From Leucaena leucocephala (lineage: Eukaryota > Streptophyta > Magnoliopsida > Fabales > Fabaceae), in assembly GCA_037074615.1 (NCBI GenBank), contig CM073518.1, positions 1,364,001 through 1,428,000 of the forward strand: a DNA stretch of 64,000 nucleotides, in the 5' to 3' direction. Each line of letters starts with the position of its first letter. Within the stretch, counting starts at the first letter, position 1. The notes under the pieces were generated by a model, which was given only the letters and a program-made list of their open reading frames with translations, did no database searches and was not told the DNA's origin. Shown piece by piece: positions 1-12,868 of this stretch. Made by a program: the position numbers and the translations under genes.

Positions 1-69
1 ATATTTAGGAACACATATAGCACATAGCATAGGATTCAAGCGAAGAGGGAAAGAGAAGGGGAACAAGAC

Positions 70-435
70 CTCTCTGCCTTCGTGAGGACCGTAGAAGAAC
101 AGATCCAGGTGGACACATTGGGGCGCGAGCAGTTCTTGCAACCTCTGAGTGTTTTGTTCGTGAAAGGAAACGTAGAAATCTCGGACGGTGTCGTCCAAGG
201 AAGGATGTGGAAGGAACTCAGGTACTACCCCGCATGATCCATCGTCGCTACACCGTGCTTTCCATTTCTGATCTCTTGTCTTGTGTCCCTCCAATGTCAA
301 TGCTCGAAATGTGGGTTTCCACCCTTGAAATTTTGCTACTAAATTGCCACAATGCGTCTTCTTGATCAAAATCTGGGCCTGCAAATTCTTGTTGGAGCTT
401 ATGAGGAAAGCAGAGTTTTGAGCCAGAGACGCCAT
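70..435 (-). CDS. NTF2-like (SnoaL-type) protein, probably plastid-targeted, first exon only
   Basis: The start ATG is at 435-433 and the frame stays open for 122 codons to an AG|GT donor at 70/69; the gene continues beyond the left edge. The N-terminus (MASLAQNSAFLISSNKN) is rich in Ser and Asn and poor in acidic residues, as in plastid transit peptides. After about residue 80 it reads PHPSLDDTVRDFYVSFHEQN and then LLAPQCVHLDLFFYGPHEGRE, which fits the first helix and strand of an NTF2/SnoaL-like fold: a helix ending in F-Y-x-x-F/N, then a strand followed by F-x-G. Plants have several chloroplast proteins of this type with no settled function. A different frame is open over 544-248 but encodes nothing recognisable. 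The family call is moderate, because only the first exon is visible and no catalytic residues can be judged. Confidence 0.62.
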
Positions 436-789
436 GGCCAAGTAGCCTAACGCAGCATTTGGGGGTAGGAAGGCGTGAAGCCATATTATTGGAACTTATC
501 CTGATTAAGTTACTTGTCATATTGGCCTTCGAATCTGTTTTCACGGTCGCAAAGAAACCCTTCCGGCCCGATTCTAAAGTTTCCGTCTATTCAAGTTTGA
601 AGGCTATTCTGTTGTGTGTATTTTAATTCTAAAAGATACCTTTCTCAGTCTTTTGGTTAACATCTGATTACTCTATTCTAGACTTAAAGGACGATCATGT
701 TCATGTGTGCCGGTTGTTTACATCTACTCGCAATTATAAAGTATAGCATTTTCTATCATCGTGTTATTTAATTGAGGAATTTAGGCAAT

Positions 790-2090
790 TTATATAAGGG
801 TTAAAGGTACATTTAATACCTCAAATTTATTTTAGAAAAATAATTAGCACTTTAAAGTATTTAAGGATGCAATCAGCATTCTAAATTAATTTTAGAGGTA
901 CAATTAGCACCTTAAAATATTTAATAATACAATCAGTACCCCAAACTAATTTTAGAGAAATAATTAACACCATAAAATATTTAAATTGGTACAATTTTAG
1001 CTAGGGGTGTCCAACCTTGTCCCGTCCCGGGTGTCCCGACCCGGTCCCGGGGATTTCGGGACGGGTCCGTCCCGTCCCGAAATGGACCGGGACGGGTCCG
1101 TCCCGGGACGGGACAAGATTGGTATTCGGGACGGGACGGGTTTCGGCCCGTCCCTCGGGAATCCCGTCCCGTCCCGATTTTTTTTTTTAAAAAAAAAATT
1201 TACATTATCCTATCTTTCCCACTCTTATATAGATATTTTTATTCTTATACAGATATTTTTATATTGATATTTCTATTCTTTTTTACTATTACTTTTTTTC
1301 CCTTATATGGGTAAGTTATTATATTATATAAAGAAGAAATGTTAGTATTTCGAGTAAGTTGCTGGGGCATTTTATATGGAATAATTTATTGAGATGATTT
1401 TATTATAATATATTTTTTTAAAAAAATAATTTCGGGTCCGTCCCGTCCCGTCCCGAACCCGTCCCGGTCCCGTCGGGACCGGGACAAATTCGGGACGGGA
1501 CGGGACACGGGACGCATTTTGCGTCCCGTGTACTGTATCGGGACGGGACACGGGACGGGGTTGTCCCGGTCCCGACCCGTCCCGTGAACACCCCTAATTT
1601 TAGCCATTCGCTAAAAAAATATTAACTTTTGTTTAATATATGTCATATAAATTTTTTATTTCGACATATTATTGTCTAAAAAATCATATGTGTAATATTA
1701 TTTTAATAAATTACACTAAATAAACTATAAACTTTATAAATCTTCACATATAAATTTTATACAATGTCAATTTTAAAATTTATTCAGTACTCTTGTTTAA
1801 ATAATATGACACATGTGACTTTTTAAATAAAAACGTGTCAATAAAAAGCTCACGTGATATGGATAGGATAAAAATTTGTGTTTGTAATAGAAATGGCAGA
1901 ATTTTACTGATCTCAATATTTTAGGATGCTGATCATACCTCCAAAATTAGTTCAATGTGCTAATTATACCTTTAAATATTTTAGGACGCTGGTTATACCT
2001 TTAAAATTAATTTAGGATATTAATTATACTCTTAAATATTTTAAAATACTAATTATTTTTATAAAATTAATTTAGTGTCAAATCTTGAGC
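790..2090. repeat. Fold-back element: inverted repeat built of tandem AT-rich subunits
   Basis: The left arm (about 790-1001) is a run of diverged subunits of roughly 65-75 bp, each containing a form of GGTACAATTAGCACC followed by TTAAAATATTTAA. The right arm (about 1905-2085) carries the reverse complement of the same motif, for example AAATATTTTAGGACGCTGG and then TTATACC. The arms face each other across about 300 bp of AT-rich sequence plus a hAT element inserted later into the left arm. Long inverted arms made of subrepeats are typical of fold-back or Mutator-like non-autonomous elements. I did not find a clear target duplication, so the outer ends are approximate. Confidence 0.5.
1002..1596. 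mobile_element. Non-autonomous hAT-type transposon (MITE), 595 bp
   Basis: The ends are TAGGGGTGT and its complement ACACCCCTA. They are flanked by a perfect 8-bp target site duplication, ATTTTAGC, at 994-1001 and 1597-1604. An 8-bp duplication and a TAGGG-type terminus point to the hAT superfamily. The terminal 150-170 bp on each side are packed with CGGGAC/GTCCCG repeats in both orientations, and the core is AT-rich. There is no transposase, so it is non-autonomous. The open frames across it are artefacts of the GC-rich repeats. The perfect duplication suggests recent insertion into the surrounding fold-back repeat. Confidence 0.88.
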
Positions 2091-5000
2091 AGAACCATGA
2101 CCATAATGGTCATATTTGGCAAAGGGAAGTGGTTGGAGGGGGATGGAGCATTTCCAACCAAACTCCCACCAGCAACACTAGCGAAGATTGATGGCACAGT
2201 AAATGAAAAGTTATTTTACTTTGAGTTAGATATTTGAGCTATTAAATAATCTCTTTAATATAAAAATTAACTAATTAATTTATATAAATTATAAAATTTA
2301 ATTAAATAATTAAGTATAACAAATATGATATCATCTGTATAAAATTCTCATATATATAATATTATATTACATATTAATTTATAAATTAAGTAAATCAATT
2401 TACAAAAATGATAACAATTATATATAAAATATATTAATATTTTATATTTATGATTTAATTTAATATTTTAATTAACTCTTATATTAATAATATCTTAAGA
2501 AATCTAATTATTTTGTTTGGATTACAGCCGATTGGGAATCATTATTCGCTCCGACCTCCCAAATCTGGAATCCCGCTGGATGTGTCTCAATGTTTGGAGT
2601 GGAACCATCGTTATGGTGGCTATGGAAATTCCCAGCAACTATAGCCATTTGTTCCCTCAACGGGAGGAAACCTATATGACAAATCGCTGATGGAAAATAG
2701 TTGTTGTTCATAATTTCTAAATATTCTTACAAGTAATTTGAGTTGGGCAGCCTTCAAAACTCGATGAATGTGAAGACAAAAAAAAAAAACGGAACAAAAA
2801 CAGAAATACATGTACTCCCAACAAAATAGAAAATAAGGATAAAACGTGGAATCTTTCTATATGCAGCCATTGGCCCATTAAAATAGGTTTAAAAAAATAT
2901 GGTACGACGTTGAGGCATTTTAAATGAACTCAGAATTTTAATACTTTCTCTGAACTTGCTGATAAGGGAACAATATAAGAAAAGTAGATGGGACCTCGAA
3001 CTTCAAGCTGGCCTATGTGTTAGTTAACTTGTATGAAATTAGGCTGTGTGACCAGTAAACTGTTTATTAAGAGAGACAAAATTTATTATAATAATTTTTA
3101 TGTGTTGAAATAATTAATTTTTAAGTTATTGGTTAAAAATATTACTTTATTTTTAATAAAAAAAAATAAGTTGTTAGTTAAAATATAAGTTTAAATTTAA
3201 AAAATATATTTAGTGAAATAAGTTAAAATTTAAACCTTGAAACCCTCTGATCAAATAAAACCAAAATTAGGTTGTGTCAACTGTCAAAGGATGAGGAAAA
3301 GACAAAAGAAACGGCTCTCTCTCTGTTTTTTTTTTGATAAAGAAACGGCTCTTAACAGCACGTATATGCACGTGGCCCCCCAATACAGTAGATAAGCCAA
3401 TACAGCTATTTTTGTGGACCCATATTCTCTTGTTGCTGAATCTAGTATGTCTTTTTTTATTATTATTTAAATCAACTTTAATTTTGATATGTGATTTGTC
3501 TGAATCGGATTCCCCAAAACTAAATGTCATTCTTTTACCATTAATGGATGGGTAATGTTTTGATTTTTTAGAATATAATCAGTGCTAATTTTTTCATTTG
3601 GAATTAAGTATATATTAAAAAGAGCAGTTAAAATAAAATATTCCTAACAAAGGTGTGGGAGTCGGCTACTGAGAGAAAAATATTGTTAATTGATTATTTT
3701 ATCTCACTTTTAAGACGTTTTTCTTAAATATTGAAATTAATTGTCGAGATCTTAGAAAACCCATCTAAGTTATATAATATAAAAATTTTAATTTTAATTT
3801 TTTAGGATTATATCTGTACGGACACAAGTTTTAATCAATATAGCTAATAATAAAAGATAAAATTACTAAATAATAAATTTAATGAGCTGATTTTTTTAAT
3901 TGGCTTGAAAATTTGCACACAATTCTTTTCTACCAAGTGAATTAAGAAACTTTTGTCTTTGTTGATTTAAAATTTAAAAAAAATAAAATCATAGGACTTG
4001 AATAAAGTAAATATAAATTTAAGGGACTAAAACTCTCATTTTATGCCATTGTAATTACGACATAACCAAATTTACTCCAAGAATGGCAAGATGCTTTAAA
4101 AGAATAAGTAGATTAAAAAAAAAAAAAACTGGAGAAGAAGAGATTATTTAAATCCGATTGGGTAATCTAAATCATATTCTGCTTCTTTTGTGCATGGAAG
4201 TATTATTCCTTTTTAAGTAACAGAGCTGTGGTAACTGGATCCGAGGACTTCGCATCACCCATCAGTCAAAAGAACACATAACCGGACAAATGCAAGCTAG
4301 CTAGCTAGTCTGTGTATTGGTCCTGAAGCTACTTCTTTGTTTTTTTACTAAGTTTAGTTATTCTCGTATTAGATTAGAGTTAATCATTGGTAAAAGTTAC
4401 CTTTTTAACCATTAAACAATTGCTTCCCAGTTAAGTTCAGTCAAGGCCCGTCACCAGCCTCCATTCAGTTTTTTTTTTTGTTTGAAGTCAAGAGTAAGGT
4501 AGGACAAACACAAAAGATGGGAAATGATGTAGCAATACCATTCACAGCGCGAACACATTATAAAAAGAAAGAAAGATGAAAAAGAAAATGGATTGATATA
4601 TATAAGTATAAACAGGGTAAGGTTTATTGGGTGAACATATTGATAGTTTTGAGAGGGCCATGCATGCATCTTCACATGAACAGGAGCAGGTGCCAAATAA
4701 ACAATGGGGAAAAAAAGCCGAAAGAATCTTGGACGTGTTCACACGCATATGATACACATGGGTCAAGTTTTTAATCGGAACAAGTCCTATATATGTGCGC
4801 GCGTTAATGTTGGCTTCTATGAGTTTCTGGGATGCAAGGTAACAGTGCTGGCCCCCACTCTATTCCAATTTTCAACCGGAAAGGGAGGAATACCGGGCTT
4901 CCCCTAGTTTCTGCTATAAGAAGGGGATTTGTGGGGAACAAGCAGCCGAATGGAAATGATAGAAAAGTGGGAGGAAGATGTAAATAGGTGGCATTATTGG

Positions 5001-6283
5001 GGCACAAGTGAATATTATAATGGAGGGATTCCTGAGTGGGGAAAAACAAGAATAGAAAAATAAGTGATGAGGAATGCATTTGTCCTGAGGTTTGCCATCC
5101 AATGGGAGTCAGACACATGAACCCCCGACAAAACAGTGCAATTCCTCCGTCTCCAACAACCTTCCACTCCATTATCGCATTAATTTGTTTCTGTCTTCCG
5201 GTGCCACTCTCTTTTTTCAAGCTTATCCATTGGTGTCCCATTGTTCCCCAGACAACCTCAATTTACTACTTACAACTTACCATCTTATTCATGTGATCAC
5301 CCTGCATTTCTCACATGTCACTCCAAATCCTTTCCATGCCGTTCCCATTCATTATTCCTAATTCTTGTCCCTTCATATTACTACTACGGCTGTGTTCCTT
5401 GGCCTTGCATAAGCTTCATTTATATCATGTAGCTCATAAGCCCGCTCAATATTCAAGCCACACACTCATGAAGCTAAGCCGGAGAGATATAGCATATTGA
5501 ATAGTGAAGTTGGAGAAAACTACATCGCTTTATTACACGTCATTAAAGAGCCCCCTTATCCAAACACCACGGGTGATGTTTTTGGCTTATCTCTACAAAG
5601 CATCATAAAACATAATTATATATATCAACTTTTTATTTTTGTTGTAAGGATGAATTATGATCTCACAGAGATTTAATTTATACCAACTTCTTAAAGAATT
5701 GTTGTATCATTTCCACTACTTATTTTTTATTGAAAAAAAAAAGTCAAGATTCCGACTTGACGTGACTCAACGATATTATGAAGATATAGTATCAATATAG
5801 CCCGCACACGCACCCTGGCTGTAACAAGGCAAACTGGTTAAGGAAAGATTGAGATGAAGGGCTAGATTCTGTTAGCGTATTGAATATTTCAGGTATTGAG
5901 ACCTACACCAGATAGATCTATGAAGATCATATTTGATGAGAGAAGGATCTATACATATATATGTAGAAAAGATAACTCCAAGGTCAAATATAAGGTCACC
6001 ATCAGCGGTTTCTACAGCAAATATTAAAATTGCCCATTGTATTTTCTTTTCTTTTCCCCCAAATTTTTGGTCGTGATGGCACATTGTTACTATTATTAAA
6101 CACAGAGAGGGAGGGGGAGAGAGAGAGAGAGGACGCCATGTTATTGGATGTTTTCAATAGGTGGCCTTGCAATCGTTTTTTAAATTGTAGGAGCTCTCTC
6201 TCTCTCTCTCTCTTCCCCCTTCCTCGCCGCGTGTCTGTACATATATAGCTAGGGATCAGAGGAATGGAAGAGGGATAAGAAAG
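2091..6283. other. Intergenic, no supported gene
   Basis: The stretch is mostly AT-rich. From about 4200 to 5530 it is less AT-rich and contains several overlapping frames, the longest 145 codons on the minus strand at 5241-4804, but none shows a protein family, a splice structure or a plausible promoter. A GA tract at about 6108-6131 and a CT tract at about 6190-6212 lie just upstream of the GLTP gene and could pair with each other. They probably fall in its promoter or 5' leader. Confidence 0.6.
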
Positions 6284-7774
6284 ATGGAGCAGAAGTCGGA
6301 GATAAGGTGTGCCATTGAGGAGCTGTCGATGGTTGTTATAGCCAAACCTGCAGATAATAATGATGGTGATGATACAGCCTTCGTCTCCACTGACTCTTTT
6401 TTATCTGTGTGTTACCTGCTCCTACAAGTTCTCGGTGAGTTATTGTTCTGCTGATGACCACCAATTACCACTTATCTCTCCCTATGTTTCAGCCATGAAA
6501 GTGACGCCACACCTAACACATCTTGCATCCTTGATTGATGCTCTCTTGCAGATAAGATAGGGCCCACCATGGCTGTTCTCAGACAAGACATTTCTCAAAA
6601 CATCAAGGTCTTAACACATGCTAGTTAACATGCTTCTCTTTATCTGACGGATCAAGCACACGCTTCTCTTATGATTCGTGATTTTGCTTTCCTAATTACT
6701 TTTGTGTGTTCCCCGTTTCTCTGGCACGAGGCTGTTAAAGTAACTGTCATCAGTTTTCAGCTAACGCGTCATATATACTTTCACATTTGGTCATATATCA
6801 ATATTAATCGCAGAGATTGGAAGCGGTGCATGAATCAAATCCCTCCGTGAACTCGAACTTGGTTGAGATATTGAAAACAGAGGCAAGCCTGGGCAACGCA
6901 AAGAAGGGGCCCAGCTGCAGTAAAGCCTTTGTTTGGCTCACTAGGTCAAAACTTTTCATACCCTTTTTGTGTTTTTAACCTGAGATGAACCTTAGTAATT
7001 TTCCATGAAATATTTAGATCAGTTCAATTATTATTGTAATGAAATATGATTCTGTTACTATTACATATGCATGGTATGTACTTTTTTGGCGGCGCAGATC
7101 CCTGGATTTCGCGTTGGCGTTACTGCAGAGCTTAGCAGGAGATGGGGGGAAGAGAATGGAGGAAGTAGTGGAAGAGTGTTATAACAACACTCTGAAACCA
7201 TGGCATGGATGGATTTCATCTGCTGCTTTCAAAGTATACATATAGATTGTTCTTTCCTTCTACCAACAGTAGTTTTTTTTTTTTTTGCTTGTTTGGTGAT
7301 CTAATATCAAGTTTACTCTAGTTATTGATCTCACGAGTGTCTCTCGTTCATTTCGAACTTCATCAACTTAAGAGCGTTTAGCATCAGTGGCAGATGAAGC
7401 AACATTCTTTTGCTGCTGTTGCTTTTTGAAGTTCAAAATCTATCGTATTGAACTATAAATATTAATTGCAGGTTGCTCTACAACTAGTGCCAGATAGCGA
7501 AACTTTTGTAGTTCTGCTAAAGTCAAAAGATGAAGATTATGATACCCTAAAGGAGGGAATGCAGGAACTGGTTTCTTTACTTGGGCCTTTTCTCCACGAT
7601 GTCCACTGCATCTTAGTAAGCTTCTATATTCTATTTGTATTGTACTAATACTTGGGGACATAACATTCATTAATTCCTTTGTTCGTGTCCTCTACATATA
7701 TGTGTATACCTAGCTAATCAATGCTTATTTATCTGCAGGAAGTTTATAACTTGAACAAGCTTAAGTCCACTTGA
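6284..7774 (+). CDS. Glycolipid transfer protein (GLTP) domain protein, ACD11-like
   Basis: Six exons join to a 217-residue protein: 6284-6434, 6552-6607, 6814-6944, 7098-7233, 7472-7615 and 7739-7774, all with GT-AG introns. The upstream ATG at 6264 is closed after four codons, so 6284 is chosen. The protein is all-alpha and has the GLTP landmarks: D51 in VLDKIGPTMAVLRQDI, R113 in FVWLTRSLDFALALL and H149 in LKPWHGWISSAAFKVAL. These correspond to the Asp, Arg and His that hold the lipid phosphate or sugar head group in the family. The length matches ACD11 (about 206 residues), which moves ceramide-1-phosphate between membranes and restrains programmed cell death in Arabidopsis. The family assignment is firm. 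The exact lipid, ceramide-1-phosphate versus glycosphingolipid, is inferred from the resemblance to ACD11-type plant proteins. Confidence 0.88.
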
Positions 7775-8985
7775 AGTAAAGATTGAAGAATCCAACCCCC
7801 AGTTTCATTCATGCTATGCATACAGTATTATCTCCCCTCTAGTTTATCACTTGAATGAGCTGTGTTATGCATATGTAAACTTAGCTTGATCTATTCAAAA
7901 GAAAAGAGAAAAACTTTGTATGATGAATGCATGGCATTTTGTACATATATAACAATATTCAGAATATATTACTTATATCAAATTTCTTATGCATTGTGTT
8001 AAGTTCTCCAATCACACTTTGACATCTATTTCATGTGGGTTTAAGATAAATGAAGATAGTTAAAAAATAAGATACATGATAAAATGATATTGGAGAACTT
8101 GACCAAACAAATATAAAGAATTTGGTATAAGTTATTTTCTCCATAATATTCCACCTTTGAAGCGATTCTAACACAATAAATCTAGTCCTACAACCCATAC
8201 TTCTCAATTGTTTCAAAATGTCATTTCCGACCACCATTTGGCCTCTACCTTCTCAGAATAGTACTAGGGTTTGTGTATGAATGAGCCTTGCAGAATTTGT
8301 CAATCAAGTTCCACCCCGATCTTACCCATAGCTCCCTCGCTCTTTTGGTGGGATCCTACTACAATAGAAAGCAACGAATAAAGGGGCTGTAATTTAAAAT
8401 AAATTAAATTGCAAGGCCAAAATTAATTTCAGCATTTTCTAAATAAGATTATAAATAATTTAATATTCACAAAGAATGGTGAGACTCATGAGGTGCAAGC
8501 ACCCTTTCCTCTTTTTGAAATCCGTCGCTTGTTTGGAGGATAATATCTCTTTATAATGAACAGCTTTGATTTTTTTTTAATGAATTACTGGCACTTGCTA
8601 AGTTGCTATAAATAAGTTGGATGAACTCATCACATGATAATAAAAAAAGAAAGAAAGAAAACTATTTGATAACTTCACATTTTATGTTATCAGGTATTGA
8701 ACAGCTACGACGAGTAATGTAGAATATTTTTTTTTGTTACAGAGTAATGTAGAATATGATACTTCATGCAACTTGAAGAATTGTTTTTTGGTACAAGAGA
8801 GATCTGATAGGCCCTAAATAAAAGAAACATTAATCTATAAAGAGATTCAATGGAGGGCTTTTTTCAATCTTCATAGAAAATGAAGACTTTCCCTTGATGG
8901 GCCCAGCCCAAGAGTTGTATGAGTAAAGTCCACTATCCAAAAAAAAATACGATCTTCAGTAAAACTACCAATAAACAAATTCTGA
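7775..8985. other. Intergenic, 3' flank of the GLTP gene
   Basis: The stretch is AT-rich. It holds a probable 3' UTR of the GLTP gene up to about 7980 and a short direct duplication of AGAGTAATGTAGAATAT around 8715-8757. I see no gene. Confidence 0.5.
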
Positions 8986-9132
8986 AAGCGGGCAAGGTCT
9001 CGAGTTCGAGCCTTGACGTACGCAGAAAATTCTCGTTGGGAGACTCACCTACCATAGCCAGGTGCGCGATACGGGTCAGATCTAGATGTAGTTGGGGCAA
9101 AGCTCCGGTAAACTGGGTGGGCAAAAAAAAAA
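8986..9132 (+). mobile_element. tRNA-derived SINE (family 1), 5'-truncated
   Basis: It contains the B box GTCTCGAGTTCGAGCC, then the family body with GTTGGGAGACTCACC and ACCATAGCCAGGTGCGCGA, and ends in AACTGGGTGGGC plus poly-A. The A-box region present in other copies (for example 49111-49295) is missing. It lies about 530 bp upstream of the DUF218 gene start. Confidence 0.8.
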
Positions 9133-9664
9133 TTTCTGGAAGCGGTGGATGAATATTTTCGCCTCGTTCTGTTGATGTTGGGTTTTGAAATGCCAGATAA
9201 CTTTTTCGTTTTTTTCTTATCAAAACAAAAAAGGAAAAGAAAACTATTTTGTTTTTGTTTTTTTTTAATATTTTGGGCTTAATTTTCTGGGTATTGAAAG
9301 TTGAAACGCAGATCCTCCGAATTTGGATCTAACGTTTCTTAGTTGCAGCGGCATCTCCCAAAGCCACCCTCGCGACACTCTTCGCAGAGAATATGCGCGT
9401 ACTCTCTCTCTCTCTCTCGACTCTCTCTTTCGACTTCGATCTTGGTCGATTCAGTCAGAATCTCGGTATGCTTTGAGCTTCCAAGTCGCAGTCCTTCAAA
9501 TTCCTCTGATATTTCGAGATTAGATCATTCAGTACGCGTTCCATCTTGCACTCTCTGATAAGCTTTACAGTTAAAAAATTGAGATGCGTAGCTTCAGACG
9601 CTTGACTGTATACTTCTTTCGGGTGCGTTTGATCACTCTTTCCCTTTTCAAATCATAAATTACG

Positions 9665-11340
9665 ATGAATAGTTTCTCATTTGGATCCGGGAGTCCGAAG
9701 CCCTACCCAAAAAGCGACTTTGACTTGGAATCCGGAAAACCCATAAAACGATCTCGAAAGTCGAAGACCTCGCATCTTCATCCCATCAGAATGATCAAAT
9801 CATTTGGGAGTCGCCTTCATCACTATTTCAAGTTGCACCCTTTTATGGGCTTTTTCATCTCCTTATCTTTTGGGATCACAGTTCTTCTTATCCTTTCTAT
9901 ATACGAAAGCCACTACAGAACGGTGAATAGTTATGGTAAATTCGATCTGGGTTCGGACGATTATCCGTTCCCGAAGCTTCAAAATCTTATAATGGTTGCG
10001 GGCCATTCTATTTATACAAGCAGTAGTTGTGGGAAGATTGAGAAGGAGGAATCTTGGTATTTGGAACCTTATCAGAAAATTGCTGGTCAAGCTGCCACTT
10101 TTGTGTCGCACATACAAGAGGGGATTGAAATTACAGCCGAAGATGACTTGGCTTTGCTCTTGTTTAGCGGAGGAGAGACTCGTAAAGATGCTGGTCCTCG
10201 CAGTGAGGCGCAGAGTTATTGGGCTGTCGCTGATTCCAAAGGATGGTTTGGTAAGTTCCTTCTTATTACAACGTCATAGTCTCCAATTGGCAGATTTTTA
10301 CCTGATCATTGAAAGTCGATCTCGTGACTTGTGGAGTTAATTGCTGGGAACTAGAAAAAGGAGAATAAAAAGAAGAAAGATTGCATTTTTCCTGTTTATG
10401 CTAAACATCACTGAATGCTCAGCGAAGCTACGTTAAATATTAAGTTCATTTAAATTGGTGCTTAAACTAGTAAAACTGTGATACTTAATGAGTTCCTAAC
10501 CCTTTTTGGTAATATAAAGGTGATGAGTTTCCTTTGCTGCTTCTATGATAAATGATCCCACTAAAACACTGTATCTTGATTGTTTGTGTAGGTAAAGAAG
10601 AAAGTGTGAAATGGAGAGCACTTACGGAGGAGCACGCCCGTGACAGTTTTGAAAACCTCCTATTTAGCATCTGCCGATTCCGGGAGCTGACTGGCACATA
10701 TCCCAAAAATATAACCGTATGCATCTTTAATCCCCCTTAAAAACTCAAAAGCATTCTGTCACTTTTCGTTTAAATATGGAATACAAAAAATAGAATGTGT
10801 TTTCTTGTGGGTGGATCTTCCATCATATAGGTATTAGGATTAGGAGAGGTATAAAGCAGCATATGCGATAATTGCTGATAGAATTGTTTCTTTTACAATT
10901 GTCATACTTCAATATGGAACTAGATTAACAGCATATGGGATTCTTTTTGTGATGTCAGTATACATGACAATCGTTTATGGGGTTTTGGGATTTGTTCTGA
11001 TTGAGTTGAATGTGGGAATCAGGTTGTGAGTTATGATTTCAAGCAAGAGAGATTTGCAAATCTACATCGATCTGCAATTGGGTTTCCAGAGTCAAGATTC
11101 TTCTATGAAGGCACTTCTGCGGCATCAAATGCAAAAGCAGCTGCGCTAAAAGGGGAGGCATTGGTGAGAGCACAATTCCAGAAAGATCCATTTGGGTGTC
11201 AAAGCTCTCTGTATCATAAGAAAATACGGCGTGATCCTTTTCATCGGTCAATTCCATACCCAAATGGTTGCCCAGAAATGCAAGCTTTATTCGGATATTG
11301 TGGACCAGCTCCTTATCCTGGCTCTCTCCCTTGGGCATAG
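9665..11340 (+). CDS. DUF218 (YdcF-like) type II membrane protein
   Basis: Three exons (9665-10250, 10592-10716, 11023-11340) give 342 residues with consistent phases and GT-AG introns. The N-terminal 58 residues are hydrophilic and basic (RKSKTS). Residues about 59-80 (FMGFFISLSFGITVLLILSI) form a single membrane span, so the rest probably faces the lumen of the Golgi or ER. The lumenal part has DUF218 features: LIMVAGHSIYTSS near the start, LLLFSGGETRKDAGPRSEA in the middle, then EEHARDSFENLLFSICRF and ITVVSYDFKQERF. This is the conserved layout of the S-adenosylmethionine-binding-like YdcF fold seen in bacterial and eukaryotic homologues. The biochemical activity of the plant members is not established. 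A CT-rich 5' leader around 9400-9430 precedes the gene. Confidence 0.8.
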
Positions 11341-12122
11341 GAGAGCCAACGAATAGCTACAATTTTTGTTCACTTGTTTATTTAAATGGTTGGAGTTCCT
11401 GTTGTGATCAAATTGTTTTTACATGTGTTTCACATAGCCTGACATATTCCATCACAATTATTGATGTGATTCAAGCCAGGGGGAAAAAATCGTCACTGCC
11501 CCGAGGGAGTAGAACAGGTGAAGGCGGTTCCCATAGTTTGCTCCAAACAGAGTTCTTGCGTATTTATTGGAGTCGTTTCAGAATAAAATATAATAAAAAA
11601 ATTGAATGGATAATTTAGGTAGTTAACAATATAGACATGTTTATTTCTTTCTTAAATCAAAATGAGTAAATTTTAAATTTAAAAATATGATAATAATGGG
11701 GTGATTTATAAGGTAATGAATTGTTAACAAACCCAACTTGAATACTAAAAGCTCTGTTCATTTCAATTACTAGCTTAGTGCGATTCAAGTCAAGAATGCA
11801 ACATGTGTCAATGTGGCCGGTTTTAATAATCTTGAACCGATTCGGTCTCCGGTTGGTTTTGGAGTAAAAAAGTTGTTGCTATTTGATGGAGTTAAGAAAT
11901 TACTAGTCCCACATGAGAACGGCTTCTTGTTCACTTTCTTGAGTTCTTCTGTGTAAACAGTCGTTCCCAAACCAAGAGAGCAGGTTACCGATGGCCCCGC
12001 AAAAAGCCAACATGTTTTTCAAACTTACCAAAGCCGTCTTTTTCCTGGTTTTTTATCCAATATTAGAGAACGTATTAAAAGTTTTCAATTTAATTCCACT
12101 TGAGATAACCCTACCCAATGTC
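11341..12122. other. Intergenic, 3' flank of DUF218 gene
   Basis: The first 250 bp are probably the 3' UTR. At 11991 there is an ATG followed by a short hydrophobic frame (MAPQKANMFFKLTKAVFF and so on) that runs into a SINE. It could be a fragment of a lost gene, but I recognise no family. Confidence 0.4.
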
Positions 12123-12272
12123 TTTGTCCACCCGTTTACCAAAATTTTATCCCGACTATATCTAGATTCGACCCGCATCGTACACCTTACTATGGTAAGG
12201 GAGTCTCCCAACAAAATTTTTTTGTATACGCTAAGATTCAAAATTAAGACCTTATTTAAATAATACCGCTTC
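12123..12272 (-). mobile_element. tRNA-derived SINE (family 1), degenerate
   Basis: Read on the minus strand, it follows the family body from a decayed promoter region to GTAAACGGGTGGACAAA. The B box is mutated. The inner part still shows GGGAGACTCCCTTACCATAG and the conserved TCTAGATATAGTCGGGAT stretch. It is more diverged than the other copies, so it is probably old. Confidence 0.65.
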
Positions 12273-12803
12273 CCAGACCATGTCCGAGGTCCAATGTCCC
12301 CAAGTTGCTTCTCTATAACAAAACCTCAGAAATAACTCTCACGTTGGAGACCCACATAAATAAGCACCTCCAATACCACACCCAATTTATAACTGAAGCT
12401 TCCTTCAAAAAGACATCGGGAAAACGATAAAAGACCTTCAACAAATGTTTAGAGATAAAAAGTACAAATTTTAGAAATTTCATCTAAAGATCCTTGGGTG
12501 TGTTGTTTAATGTTTTGAAAAAGATTTGATTTTTCAGTACTCAATTTTTATTTTCAATTTTCAATACTCATCATCATTATAATTTACTAACTTGTATACT
12601 GGAAGTGTTCTTAATTTTGATAATAGTCGCAGATTTATTATCTTAATATCAGCAAAATTATGCGTTGAAACAAAACCATTTCCTTTCTAAAAGATGTCTT
12701 CTGTTTTCCCATTGAGAGGATAGAATGCAAATGAATACTTGTTGAGAAGGTAAACGCAAACCGATGGCTTCATGACCAAAAGAAAATAAAACATGAGAAA
12801 AAG

Positions 12804-12868
12804 GAACCATCAGCAAACCAGTTTTATCCCCAAAAGCTACAAGAGCTATACGGTCCGCATCATGGTTC
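12804..12868 (-). ncRNA. Possible second box C/D snoRNA-like RNA
   Basis: On the minus strand, a 6-bp terminal stem GAACCA/TGGTTC brackets ATGATGC, a C box one base off the RTGATGA consensus, and a CTGA D box immediately before the closing stem. The unit is 65 nt long and lies about 130 bp downstream of the better snoRNA candidate on the same strand. I cannot name an rRNA target for its guide (AACTGGTTTG before the D box). The call is weak and depends on the neighbouring snoRNA. Confidence 0.28.

Noticed and set aside
1007..1607. Open frames with repeated Arg-Asp-Gly and Val-Pro-Arg segments
   Set aside because: They lie wholly within the GC-rich subterminal repeats of a hAT element. The same happens at 49323-50271 and 58949-59549. 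They are not genes.
4868..5045. Possible miR482/2118-like hairpin, suggested by GGTATTCCTCCCTTTCCGG on the minus strand
   Set aside because: No long complementary arm was found nearby; the best pairing is only about 5-7 bp.
4804..5241. 145-codon frame on the minus strand
   Set aside because: No recognisable domain, unusual composition, overlapping frames on both strands, no splice or promoter support.
11904..11916. AGTCCCACATGAG resembling the upstream sequence element of plant snRNA genes
   Set aside because: No TATA at the required distance and no U1-U6, U3 or 7SL sequence downstream.
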